Assembly (NCBI GenBank): GCA_028752905.1
Contig: JAQNBH010000017.1
Span: forward strand, 35,496,108 to 35,560,107
Length of the DNA: 64,000 nucleotides
Direction: 5' to 3'
Source of the DNA: Cladorhizidae sp. MBARI D1340-BT2
Lineage: Eukaryota; Porifera; Demospongiae; Poecilosclerida; Cladorhizidae
Each line of letters begins with the position of its first letter. Position 1 is the stretch's first letter. Both the position numbers and the translations under genes were made by a program. A model generated the notes under the pieces. It saw only the letters and a program-made list of their open reading frames with translations. It did no database searches and was not told the origin of the DNA. Positions 22,901-31,560 of this stretch are shown piece by piece.

Positions 22901-25900
22901 CAATAACTTCGTAGCTCTTTCCCCCCCCCCATCCCTCCCTCTTCACACACTCTTGAGGTTATGTAGGCATATGTTCAGAGTTGAGATCACTTTTAACTGA
23001 TGGGATAATTAAGGCATGTTATATGAGTAGAGGAGGTCATAGGTTTCACACACTTTATTTTTAAAAAACACAAAATTTAGCTATCAGAGTTATTTCTTTG
23101 TGTTCCGACAAAACTGTTACAGAAATCTTGTTCATCTTAAACAATTTTCTCAATTATTTTTCTTACCGCTGTCCCTACAGCTACTATATAACTACCAATA
23201 GTTTTTATCTTTTTTTTTAATGAAGAACTTCCTTTTCACCAAAACAACCAAACTGTTTTGATGCCCTTAAATATGGCAAATTCATTCCAGCCTTTAGGTC
23301 CCCTAAAAGCATCTATGTGATCCCCAGTGCAAACCCGTGTGTATTCTGGAATGCAATATTACTCTGCTGAGATGAATAATGGACAACCTCATATGCAGTT
23401 AGCATGGAACAACATTGTGGGTAATGACTGCTAACAATCAGACCTGGTGTTGTGCGAGAGATTTCATCCATAATGCTCTGGTTAACAATCTTCACAGAAA
23501 TGCGTACGTTTCCTTGACTCTTATCTTCCTCCCAATCCACAACAGATACATTATACCCCTCCATCCAGCCTTCAGGTAAAGTTGAGTGGAGGAGAGCCAT
23601 GCTTTTGACTCTTTTCACGGGGACAGATTTCCTGTAATACATAGTACTGATTTCGACAATACACCCAGCGGCCCTGGATCCTTTAAGAAAGCTGCATTGG
23701 ACTTCAATCAGCTGATTCTGGACATCAAACAGCACCATCACAGGGTTTATTACATCAGTGGTATCTGTGAAATGATGTATCACAATAAACAGGAGACAGA
23801 AGCTCATTACAACTAGTTCAACTACAAATAGAACATGGCAGATTTTATGCCGGAATAATTGTGGTGGAAAATAGGTGCTTCTGAGCACCTGGAATTGTGC
23901 TGAAAAAAACACGTAGGTGACCGAATGGGAAGAATTTGGTAACCTTCAGCTTGCACTAGTTTCCTAGTTCAACCTTGATTTCCAAAAACAAAGCATATAT
24001 TTTCTCTCAATGAACTCTCAGTTGACATTCCTGATGAAGACTAGATAATCTAGTCGAAACATCGAGTGAATAAAAATAGAAGTTGATTATGAGAAGGTGA
24101 TTTTAATATATTTTCTGTTGCACCACAGTATGACCACAGGAAATTGTAATAATAATCACTGCAATAGTATAACTACTGATCAAGGGGTAATCATCATGAT
24201 TGAAAAAACAAGACTTTTGTGTGTACTGGAGGTGATGTAGATTTTTTAGAATCAATGGTCGACATGCAACTCTCTATTTGTCAGTTAAGCGCAATTGATT
24301 ATAACTCATTAAAAGAGTGAAAAGGAAAACAGGTGAAAGCTTCAGAGAAAATACTGTCTGGAGTGGGTGGAGAAAGCCTGGCAATCTGTCAGCACTGAAG
24401 TGATAATCAAATTCTTCAAAAAATTGTGGCATTTCAGTCGAGATAACATTTCAGTCGAGATAAATGGGTCACATGATGTTAGGATTCACTGTTTAAAGCC
24501 TGGACAAGTAACAGAAAGTGCTGCTGGAAATATTGCCAGCAAGACAGACAAACTCCACAGAAAAGAGATGGGAGAGACTGATGACGATTCCTTCGCAAGT
24601 GATGAAGCTGACTATGAAGAAGATAAAAGCTAGAGTAGAGGATGACAGCTAGAGCATGAATACTGCTATTATCAATCATTGATAATCGTCACCTAAGCTT
24701 GGTTGATCTCGTGCAACTATTGTGTGAATGCCTGTTAGTCATGTTCAAATAATAAGCACACCCTCAAATAACCCATGCTCTCAAATGGTTTGCGCAACTA
24801 GGCAACCCATGAAGCACGCATTCTAATCGAGGCAATATAGTTATTGTCATCAGCTGTCATCAGCTGATAGACGTCATTCAAGTCAGGGGATGACAGCGAG
24901 AGTTCTCTGAATAAATAGCTCTCTTGATCTTAAGATTGAGTATCTCTTGCCTGGTTAGAGTTTCATGAACAATTGTCCCACTCACAATTTTGTATAGATA
25001 GTGAACTAGGCTTGCAGATGAGACTACAGCTTGTAGCCAAATACTTGCTGAGTTGTTGCTAACTACTTGTTTGAGTTATAGCTAACTACTTGCTAAGTTG
25101 TAGCAAACTACTTGTTTGAGTTACTAAAACTACTCTGGTTCAAGTTTGATTCTGTTGGTCCACTTTTTTATTACTATGATGTGCTGTGCCTGTCTGAGCT
25201 TTGAAGAATATAAGGCACGTATTCTGTTTTTGTCATTTATAGTCACATGCAATATAAATACAATCTTTGAGATCTTAGTGCCTTTGATTCTGATCACTTG
25301 GAAGGTTGTATACAAACTCATTGCTTTACTCACTTCACAAAATTGTCAAGGATATATACCTGGCACCCACGTGTGGTTAGATAATGTTACGAGAATGGTA
25401 GAGGTTAGGTTTCAAACTATGAATTATTCCTGAATAGAAATGTATTCACAATGCAGAGGATTCAGCAAGCGTATCCAGAGTGATGGACCACGAGTTGAAT
25501 GCTGCTTGTTATTTAGAAATTGAGTTAGTATGTGTATAACTTATCGAGAATTTTGTTATTTCCTTGGCCATATCAAGGACATCTCTCATCATCTTGATCC
25601 CCTTTAATTTAGGTATCACCATGCAGCAAGATTAATGTGAGACCCATAGCAGTGTATGTATGCACTGCCCTAGATTCAATATCAGATATTCTCTTAGGAG
25701 CACCAGATCTAGGTCCCTTCATTGAGCTAGCTGCACCACTGACTATGTAAATGATTCAAGGCAACTAAACACATCCACAGAAATTTGTGTGAGAGTACTG
25801 CATCGATTGATGGTACATTATACAAACCAAAAATAAATCTTCAATGAGGATAAAAACTCTCAGTTGTCCACCGAATGATAATGTCTGCCTGTTCCAACTG

Positions 25901-28900
25901 AACATCTAAAATGATGAGTCACGTAAGGATACAGCAACATCAAGTACGGATGTGGACATCTTTTCAATGATTCCATTTTGTATCTTATCTGATGTAAATT
26001 TGTTAACTTTTCATTTTGCAAGAATTGATCAACATCCAGTTGTTGGGAAGATTCTATCTTCTTTGGAAATCCCATTCTCCCAAGTGCTAATGCCTGATGA
26101 TCTAGATTCCTTGTTTGACAATACCTTTGTTAACATTTTCCAGTTTTTTTTTTGTTCTCTGTCTGCTCTTTCATCAACAAACTGCCAATATGTCTGGTGG
26201 TGTCTATAGCATGCTCTCTGCTGATATGATGAGGTGGCATTCTCCCAATTCATCTAGAGAAAATGATCCACTGTCTAAGCGATAATCGTACGAAAAGTAC
26301 ACAGATGAAAAATTAAGTTATAAAACTGGTTCTCGATTGGATGACTTCGGTTTCCCTTGCTTAAAAGCTGTCGTCTCATGGTAATGCAGAAATAGTCATT
26401 GTTTGAACCATGTTCATTAAAATGACTTCTCTACTTCAGTCTTTTAATAAAAAGCAGTTGGCTGAACCACATGACGTGTCAACATGTGACTCCTTCCAGT
26501 AGGCTAATCACCACATTGAGATTTCAATTAACTACTAATTAAACAGATATAGTACTTATTCATCATGAATTAATTCCATCAAAAATGGTCGTCCACCAAA
26601 AGTGGCAGGGCAAAGTCCTACCAGCCCCCCCCCTCCTCTCCTATCGTTAGCTAAGTATTGCTGACTGTACCCATGTGCACCACAATGTCTACTACACAAA
26701 AATTAGCACATACCATATCTCATTAGTTATTGCCCATGTAGGGTCAGCTATGGCCTCTTTCAAAGACTTGCTAATGGCAGATGTTTTGGTTAGGGATCGG
26801 GGATCGTAACAGTTTCTCAGTACATGTAGTTAGTTAGAACTCCACAAATAGAAAAACTGAGCACTGGTCATTTGTTCTGCTTCCAAATATAGCACATTGG
26901 ACCTTGACTCTATATTAACTTGATTGGGTCTTCCGACAGCCAACATCTTAATTGAGAAACAAAGTAGTTGTGGATGGGGTACTAAATTTTTTATGAATAG
27001 ACTAATTGTACGCAAGTTTGGCTATTAGGAAAACACAGGTAGAAACAGAAATCCTTAAAGATAAATTTCAAGAGTTGTTTTCCCCCCCATTTTGCACTGA
27101 CCATAGCGAACGATTCAAGACATGCTGGGATTCTATTTTGGAACTATATAATATGGGCTGGCCATTTAGGAAGCTAAGAAGCTACAAATGTGAGTTTTAG
27201 CTGAGGTATGAATTTTAGTTCTTTGGGATGGGGGGGGGGGGGGGGGGGGGAAGAGTTCCACCATTCATTTAAAAAAGTATGTCCACTCAATATAGGGAGT
27301 TCTAGTGCACTGCCTGATAAGATACAAGAATGTATAGAGATTTACAAGTGTCAAACCTTCAATAGGTTCATGTCCAAACCTGGGGGGTTGTCAGTGATTT
27401 CTTTCTAAGGTTATACCTTTTAAGCTTTGCTTTGGGTTTATGCTAACCTTCGATCAACCACTGATGACGCCTATAACCTCGTTATAGACCACCTTGCTAG
27501 CAATCTCTCTCTCTCCTAGTTTATATAGGCAAACTCATATAACAACTTGAGACACAACTGTTATACACTCTTTTTCGAAATATATCTAGGACACAATCAT
27601 ACAATAAAGTCTTTCTACACAGTTCTCCCTTTCTACCCAACCCTCCTCCCTGTTCGAGCAGTTCCTTTTATAATTTACTAGCTGTTTCTTCTAGGCACAC
27701 CTCCCCAGTGACCAATCTGATCCCTTGCTGTCCATGTGTGTGTCTATGGAAGACTCTGGAAGGTGAGTCGTTGTCTTGTGGTTGTGTAGTTGTTCTTGTA
27801 ACAGGCTGGCATGTGGGCAGCTGTTCCGTGGTGTTTGTCAGAAGTGTTTCTGACAGGGGTGAGGGAGGACCATGTTTCAATTTGCACCCCCCCCCCACCT
27901 CAGCCCCCCAACCCAGTTGCCCCTCCTCTCCTCTATGCTTGTACAACTTACAGACATCCATTTTCTCAGCAATGTCAATATTCTCCAAAATAAATAGAGA
28001 TAATTTGTACTTCGCATTCTTCATTAGTCCCACCCTTGCTGGGAGTGCACTGGTGTTCAGTGCCAAGACTTGGCTTGTAGAATTGGGTGTGAGCATAGCT
28101 AGGTGGAGAAACACAGCCGTTTGCTTGTAACTTGGGCAAAACATAGGCGGCTGTATATGTGTGTGTGTATATTTGTACAGAAACCGGCAGTTAGGAAGAA
28201 CACAATGTACTGATTATGCACACTTAATTGGCAACACAGTTGAGGTCTTTCTTACTTCAAAGGATATTGTCAGTATAGCTCCACCGTCCTCGAGGTAAAC
28301 TTCAAGTTTTACCGAATTCAAGACTTCTTCTGGATTACTATCTAATGTGCGGTGTAGGATTTCTCAATGCATACATCAACAGCAACAATACAACAAGAAA
28401 TACTCACGAGTTAAATAGGGCGAAGTAACCATCGAGGAGTTTACGCTAAACCCAGCAGAGTTGTAGGAGGATACTTCAAATTGGAAGGACCCACAGTAAG
28501 TTCTACTGTGGGTAAAGATGATGGAGGTGGAGTTTGTAGCGGTTGCACTCTTCTCTGCTCCTTGACCTCCCACTACATGCATCTGGTAAGTGACTGGAAT
28601 ATCAAAAGCCGACCTGGAGGGCAACCAGGAAATTAGGAGTGTCCTCACGCCGAGAGGGGCTGCACTGAGATTGGCAGGTAGAGGAGGAGGACCTAGTGGA
28701 AACACAATATCTGAATAATAATGTATCAGCGAGTAGACGATGCTTGTTCAATGTGGTAACAATTAGCAACTTGGTGGACATATTAAATACCTCATATATC
28801 TACTTTTTATATTACTATGGCAATGATAGCCTTTTGTGTTATGGCTTTAAAAAAAAATTAATAATTTTTTAATAAAAATAAATGCTGTCACTGTAATTTA

Positions 28901-29514
28901 AACGCTGATAATGAGACAAAGTGTCGCGTGTCACCATCATTTCTAACATTCGCCATGGCAGTTCTCACTCTTATTGTAATTCCTTACCAAAAACTTGGAT
29001 TTCAATTTCCCTATCTCCTTCATGAGTAACACCACTGAAGTGACGATCACAACGTACCAATGTTCCATTGTTCAACTCGCTTGCTTGGATGATCAGAACT
29101 GATAGAGAGTAAGATGGTATTCCTTCGACAAAAGTGAAAATAATCCTTCTAGTATCATTAAAGACAAATGTTCCACTCCCTGCCAGAGCTGGAACAACAC
29201 CAACAGCTGTATCCCCATTATTGAAAGTGAAATGCCATGCTGGGTGAGTTTCAGCACAGGTAAAGGTTGCATTTTGACCCAGGGGAATCCTTTCAGCAGC
29301 TGCACAAAGTTGACATAAATCATCTTTAGTAGTAGCTGCAAATAGTTCACCATTTTCAATTATTGGCTTAGCTATAACTAATATATTTACAATAGCACAC
29401 AATTGAGTTAGCTTCACCTGCTGGTTGCGTTCCATCCAAATAAGAAGCGCTCACTATTAGGATCCATAAAAGTCCTAATCGTGTTCTACAAAACGGACTC
29501 TTCCTAAGCGACAT
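9740..29514 (-). CDS. Gene model: signal peptide, Ig, FN3, transmembrane receptor with tyrosine-motif tail (3' end not found)
   Basis: Nine exons join in frame on the minus strand: 29514-29418, 29371-28988, 28692-28408, 28362-28256, 28123-27952, 23764-23444, 22708-22565, 19593-19527, 10085-9740. Together they encode 641 residues. Domains are: signal peptide 1-25; Ig-like about 33-160; FN3 about 161-256; second FN3-like about 256-349; Cys-pair domain 349-456; membrane helix about 468-494; cytoplasmic part 495-641 with Tyr at 538, 574, 589, 605, 609 and 624. Most boundaries are phase 1, typical of shuffled extracellular modules. It is probably a plasma-membrane adhesion or immune-type receptor. 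No kinase domain is visible here, but one could follow beyond the last donor, since the gene's end was not found. The model is inferred from splice consensus and phase alone; exons could be missing in the 4.2-kb, 3.0-kb and 9.4-kb introns. Confidence 0.72.
10290..10712 (+). repeat. AT-rich minisatellite, 23-24 bp unit, about 17 copies
   Basis: Units alternate between ACCTTTATATAATGTTTTTA plus TCAG and a shorter form with AATATTTTATCAG; some are truncated. The array lies in the last intron seen of the receptor gene, about 200 bp upstream of exon 9 in the gene's sense. Confidence 0.9.
10713..11395. other. Intronic unassigned sequence
   Basis: No gene or element recognised. It lies in the intron between receptor exons 8 and 9. 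Confidence 0.4.
11396..11500 (+). repeat. Short tandem repeat of CCACACCCACTCTGA type
   Basis: About seven imperfect copies of a 14-15 bp unit (CCACACCCACTCTGA, or ACACACCCACTCTAA). Confidence 0.8.
11501..11819. other. Intronic unassigned sequence
   Basis: Nothing recognisable. Confidence 0.4.
11820..11995 (+). repeat. Tandem repeat, about 46 bp unit, 4 copies
   Basis: Nearly identical copies of a unit containing TCTTCTAATGATGTACTTTC and AACAACACATTAGAGAAAAT. The low divergence suggests recent expansion. Confidence 0.9.
11996..12754. other. Intronic unassigned sequence
   Basis: No gene recognised. Short frames on both strands near 12280-12615 are unremarkable. A GTT/ATT-rich microsatellite at about 12670-12755 leads into the palindromic-family copy. 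Confidence 0.45.
12755..12833 (+). repeat. Half copy of hammerhead-like palindromic repeat (copy 4)
   Basis: CTGATGA (12768-12774) is followed by a perfect self-complementary stem (GGCTAGAGCTCTAGCC), then AAAAC and ATC in place of GAAAC and GTC. The tail GATTATCGAGAAAGTCA is family-specific. Trinucleotide microsatellites flank it on both sides (GTT/ATT left, ACT right to about 12880). Confidence 0.65.
12834..13874. other. Intronic unassigned sequence
   Basis: Apart from the ACT repeat at the start and the C tract at 13261, I see no feature. Minus-strand frames of 60-64 codons at 13394-13759 match nothing known. Confidence 0.4.
13261..13298 (+). repeat. Homopolymer C(26) followed by AC repeat
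   Basis: An uninterrupted 26-C run followed by ACACACAC. Such a tract is prone to slippage and to assembly or sequencing length error; as RNA from the minus-strand gene it would be a G tract. Confidence 0.9.
13875..19287 (+). repeat. 5.4-kb satellite array, about 58-60 bp unit
   Basis: The unit contains GTTGTAGGATAGAACTGTTT, then AACTGTTGTAGGATAGAACT, then TATATAAATGCTTAAC. Each unit has an inverted pair AACAGTT/AACTGTT around GTAGGATAG, a TAACTG (Myb-type) site and a TATATAAA box. Identical stretches recur at offsets of 849 bp (15010 to 15859) and 2214 bp (14511 to 16725; 15010 to 17224), which shows higher-order duplication. The left 500 bp is degenerate. The right end (18720-19280) is a shorter variant with AACTATTGTAGGATTAGACT. 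The array fills most of the intron between receptor exons 8 and 9. Confidence 0.95.
19288..19526. other. Intronic unassigned sequence
   Basis: Nothing recognisable between the satellite and receptor exon 8. Confidence 0.4.
19527..19593 (-). CDS. Receptor exon 8: juxtamembrane segment (67 bp)
   Basis: The acceptor is TGTACGCACAG and the donor is GAA|GTAAGTG. It starts in phase 1 and ends in phase 2, exactly what is needed to join exon 7 to exon 9. It encodes residues 504-526, a basic start (PKGKTLKGN) followed by an Asn/Ser-rich stretch. The basic residues after the membrane helix fit a cytoplasmic stop-transfer region. The exon is small, so the call rests on splice consensus and phase. Confidence 0.6.
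19594..20136. other. Intronic sequence with CA microsatellite
   Basis: AAC-rich stretch at 19612-19660 and (CA)n at about 19942-19972 followed by TATATACACA repeats to 20003. No gene. Confidence 0.6.
20137..21751 (+). repeat. 1.6-kb satellite array, 38 bp unit made of three hairpins, about 42 copies
   Basis: The common monomer divides almost completely into three adjacent inverted repeats: GTGC-CTAA-GCAC, CCAG-TAG-CTGG and GCTTCA-CT-TGAAGC, plus one A. Variants include GGGCCTAAGCAC, AGTGCCAAACAC, CCCAGAAGCTGGG and CCTGGC. A longer variant with GAAGCATAGCTGGGATC appears several times from 21230 on. It lies in the intron between receptor exons 7 and 8 and would be transcribed with that gene. 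Confidence 0.95.
21752..22564. other. Intronic unassigned sequence
   Basis: No gene or element recognised between the 38-bp satellite and receptor exon 7. Confidence 0.4.
22565..22708 (-). CDS. Receptor exon 7: transmembrane helix
   Basis: The acceptor is CATGTTCAG and the donor CACG|GTAAGTG; both ends are phase 1. It encodes residues 456-504: a polar stalk with HKTKQ, then about 27 hydrophobic residues (468-494, starting LVVGVVLGML and ending FFAVLW), then YGAKNPSH on the cytoplasmic side. Exon 6 ends in G and this exon begins AT, so the junction makes an Asp codon without a stop. Confidence 0.75.
22709..23443. other. Intron between receptor exons 6 and 7
   Basis: AT-rich with a C run near 22921. 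No other feature. Confidence 0.5.
23444..23764 (-). CDS. Receptor exon 6: membrane-proximal extracellular domain with one Cys pair
   Basis: The acceptor is TCATTTCACAG; the donor is CCAG|GTCTGA, weaker than consensus. It is phase 1 at both ends and encodes residues 349-456 (107 codons), the size of one extracellular module. Two cysteines lie 11 residues apart (372 and 383: VQCSFLKGS and AAGCIVEI). Sites such as YNVSV and VNQS could be N-glycosylated. I do not recognise a Pfam-type domain with confidence. An all-beta FN3-like fold before the membrane is the likeliest reading. Confidence 0.65.
23765..24002. other. Intronic unassigned sequence
   Basis: The frame of exon 6 stays open upstream to 23912, but the in-frame hydrophobic stretch lies beyond the acceptor and is read here as intron. 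Confidence 0.4.
24003..24110 (+). repeat. Hammerhead-like palindromic repeat, core joined to terminal motif (copy 5)
   Basis: The terminal motif CTCTCAATGAACTCTCAG is followed almost directly by ATTCCTGATGA. Stem II is GACTAGA, loop TAA, TCTAGTC, followed by GAAAC and ATC, then the family tail to GAGAAGGTGATTTTAATAT. One arm has been lost between the terminal motif and the core. Stem II is fully paired, with an A-U pair where other copies have G-U. Confidence 0.75.
24111..24289. other. Intronic unassigned sequence
   Basis: Nothing recognisable. Confidence 0.4.
24290..24633 (+). pseudogene. Tigger/pogo-type transposase C-terminal remnant
   Basis: The plus-strand frame reads EKAWQSVSTEVIIKFFKK, a Ser/Glu-rich segment and a highly acidic end (GETDDDSFASDEADYEEDKS), then a stop. 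This matches the layout of the C-terminal part of Tigger/pogo/JRK-type DDE transposases (W...AW..VS.EVI..SFKKCGI, then an acidic tail). The catalytic DDE domain is absent. A 15-20 bp direct duplication (CATTTCAGTCGAGATAA) lies inside. The fragment sits in the receptor intron in the opposite orientation. Recognition is from memory of the family pattern. Confidence 0.55.
24634..27951. other. Large receptor intron (exon 5 to 6), mostly unassigned
   Basis: Open minus frames at 26253-26029 and 26075-25860 are continuous in meaning but unrecognised. A plus frame at 25146-25433 is also unrecognised. Tandem copies of TAGCTAACTACTTG-like sequence lie at about 25030-25130. A G(21) tract is at 27230-27250. 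Further receptor exons could hide here; I could not place one. Confidence 0.4.
27952..28123 (-). CDS. Receptor exon 5: second half of an FN3-like domain
   Basis: The acceptor is GTTACAAG and the donor TCT|GTAAGTTG (strong). It runs phase 0 to phase 1 and encodes residues 292-349. Text such as LTPNSTSQVLALNTS and GLMKNAKYKLSLFI follows the E-F-G strand pattern of FN3 modules (loop, LxxxxxYxxxV-like). The acceptor is the least certain border; an alternative AG eight bases earlier gives a stop. Confidence 0.5.
28256..28362 (-). CDS. Receptor exon 4: first half of an FN3-like domain
   Basis: The acceptor is ATGCATTGAG and the donor GAA|GTAAGAAAG. It runs phase 1 to phase 0 and encodes residues 256-291 (TLDSNPEEVLNSVKLEVYLE and following). 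It follows exon 3 after an intron of only 45 bp and precedes exon 5 after 132 bp. Combined with exon 5 it gives a module of about 93 residues. Confidence 0.5.
28408..28692 (-). CDS. Receptor exon 3: fibronectin type III domain
   Basis: The acceptor is GTTTCCACTAG and the donor ACTC|GTGAGT; phase 1 at both ends, 95 codons (161-256). It begins GPPPLPANLSAAPLG and has a core Trp (ISWLPS), YQMHVVGG and a C-terminal FQFEVSSYNSAGFS, the standard P...W...Y/F..V...N..G layout of an FN3 module. Joined to exon 2 it reads EIQVFGPPPLPANLS, a typical Ig-to-FN3 linker. Confidence 0.85.
28693..28987. other. Intron between receptor exons 2 and 3
   Basis: 295 bp, AT-rich, with A/T runs at about 28850-28880. 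Confidence 0.7.
28988..29371 (-). CDS. Receptor exon 2: Ig-like domain
   Basis: The acceptor is TTAGTTATAG and the donor TTTG|GTAAGG; phase 1 at both ends, 128 codons (33-160). The B-strand cysteine is in NATFTCAE (Cys71), the C-strand Trp is Trp78 (PAWHFTF) and the F-strand cysteine is in NGTLVRCDRH. The usual DxGxYxC is relaxed. An extra CQLC pair (Cys52, Cys55) lies before the domain. Several N-glycosylation sequons are present. Confidence 0.85.
29418..29514 (-). CDS. Receptor exon 1: start codon and signal peptide
   Basis: ATG at 29514 begins MSLRKSPFCRTRLGLLW, a basic n-region followed by a hydrophobic core (LGLLWILIVSASYL) and likely cleavage after about residue 23-25. The donor GCAG|GTGAAG leaves phase 1 and joins exon 2 across a 46-bp intron. 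I preferred this to the alternative in-frame ATG at 29435, which reads through that intron, because it gives both a better signal peptide and matching phases. Confidence 0.75.
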
Positions 29515-29917
29515 CTGGTACGCAGTAACTTGAGTTTCTGAACGCCTAGAGACCTGGAACGCTGGTTAGTAATATACCTTTACCTCGGCGGAAACGGACA
29601 CACCGAAAATCCACGTTCATTAAACGAGTACTCCACTTTCACTAGGATCCTTCCTGGAGCAATTATTGTGCTAGCGACCTTGAAAATAGAAGGTGCTGTG
29701 TATTTTTGCCACCGAGGGTATAATGAGATGATGAATAAGTAACATCTACTTGCGTTGCTGGCAGACTTGGGAGACACTTAGGGCTAGAGTAAGGTTACAT
29801 CCAGGTAACTAGTTATTTCATCACGTGCATTATATACAACTTGCATGGAATGCTTACCCAGCAAATAAAAATAAAAATTTTATATATAGCTATACATTAC
29901 ATGTTGTATGTATCAAT
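29515..29917 (-). promoter_or_regulatory. Upstream region of the receptor gene
   Basis: Sequence upstream of the proposed start codon on the minus strand. It presumably holds the 5' UTR and promoter, but I see no defined TATA or initiator. A 65-codon minus frame at 29777-29580 is unrecognised. Confidence 0.3.
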
Positions 29918-30200
29918 TATACTCATGCTGTAGATATCACAGTTATACTCATGCTGTATGTATCAGTTATACTCATGTTGTATGTATCAAGTTATACTCA
30001 TGTATATATATATTACTCATGCTGTATGTATCGGTTATACTCATGTTATATGTATCAAGTTATACTCATGTATACATATATATATATATCACAGTTATAC
30101 TCATGTTGTATGTATCAGTTATACTCATGCTGTATGTATCAGTTATACTCATGTTGTATGTATCCATGATATATCACAGTTATACTCATGTTGCATATAT
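29918..30200 (+). repeat. Minisatellite, about 24 bp unit
   Basis: Units of GTTATACTCATGTTGTATGT plus ATCA, roughly ten copies with insertions of TATATATA. It lies just upstream of the receptor start. Confidence 0.9.
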
Positions 30201-30584
30201 GGAGGTACTATATACTAGAGTAATAATATGATCGGTTCCATTGATATATAATATCAAAACATGATGTCAGCAAGTAAATTAGAGGCTTAAGAAGCTCCAG
30301 CTTCTCTTCACCTTGTTCTGGTAGACAGCCCATGGCAACGAATAGGAATACACCACTCTCTCACAAACTCTGGAAGTGCTTACAGTATTATACTTGTTCT
30401 AACGACTCATCATCAGAGGGAGTGCAGTAGCCAATACTGCAGAGACTCTGTGGTGACTTCTTTTTTTCCTTCTCACAATTAATGCTAGAGGCCATTAGTA
30501 ATAATTATAGGGTAATAATTATAGGCTATTATTTTTCCACTCCGTATATTTATTTTCAATCAGCATTTTGTTTTTGAGGCAGCA
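30201..30584. other. Unassigned sequence
   Basis: Nothing recognised. Confidence 0.4.
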
Positions 30585-31560
30585 GGTACTTGCTCCCTGA
30601 CTGACTCTAATAACACCAGACTCGGGGAGCACCCCAAGGTCTCCTCTTGGTCCATTTTTTAAACATAACTCATATCCCTGAGCTCATACTCTCTCCATCT
30701 TCTATGCTTACCCTCTACCCAGATGATATCCTCTTTCCCATTCCTTCTCTTCCACTTCTTCATCAACAATTGAAGCGATATCTTCTCGCGATCAACCCAA
30801 ATACAAGAGTAAGTGCATGATGTAAGTGCATGATCATTGCTCATAAACCCTTCGACTTCTCATCATCTCCTAAACTAGTTCTCAACAACACTGAAGCTTG
30901 AACTCATCTCTTCATTCACATATTTAGGAGTTATATACTAACACCTCTCCTGGAATCTTCACATCAGAAAAGTTTGCACCAATCCAGGGGCTTAATTTAT
31001 CGCAACCTCTACCACCACACTGCTCCGACTTCACACTATACTCGAGTACTTCCTCATCACCCTTCTATGTGGGCACCTCCCCTCTTTTCCTGCAACTCCG
31101 AAGCTCTTGAATGCCTTTGCACTTGGACTTTTAGTCATGTCTCCGTACTCTACACCCTTCAACTTCCTACTCACCTTTGCACTTGGACTACATTCACCAG
31201 TGGATTTCTCGTCGTGTCTCCGTACTCTACACCCTTCAACTTCCTACTCTCTCAAACAGACATGCTCAGGCCAAGCTCCTTTTATATATTCAGTGCGATC
31301 ATATTCACATTCTTCCAGACGCCATCCAATCAGCTCCAGCTCCTGATCTCTCTCCATTGCCATCCACCCAACATCTTAATTCCTTTCTCCCACACCATAA
31401 GCTATATTATATGCAGTCTCCTGCCATCACACTTTAGACCTCACTTCCACCCGCTATGAGATTCTCTCCTCTCTTACTTCAGAGATAATTATATACATCG
31501 TAATTTTTCAACATGTCATGCGCTATGGCTAACGAGTTAAAGAACAACAACAACAACAAC
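30585..31560 (+). pseudogene. CR1/L2-like LINE reverse transcriptase remnant
   Basis: The translation, with several frame changes, follows the non-LTR RT order: GAPQG (GxPQG box), ITHIPELILSPSS, TLYPDDILFPI (the YADD box with A changed to P), a CKCMII motif, then thumb-region sequence and a C-terminal part (ISRRVSVLYTLQLPTLSNRH). About 60 bp is tandemly duplicated at 31105-31230. The end carries an AAC repeat at about 31543-31565, like the microsatellite tails of CR1/L2 elements. The 5' part is missing. Inactive. Confidence 0.65.
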
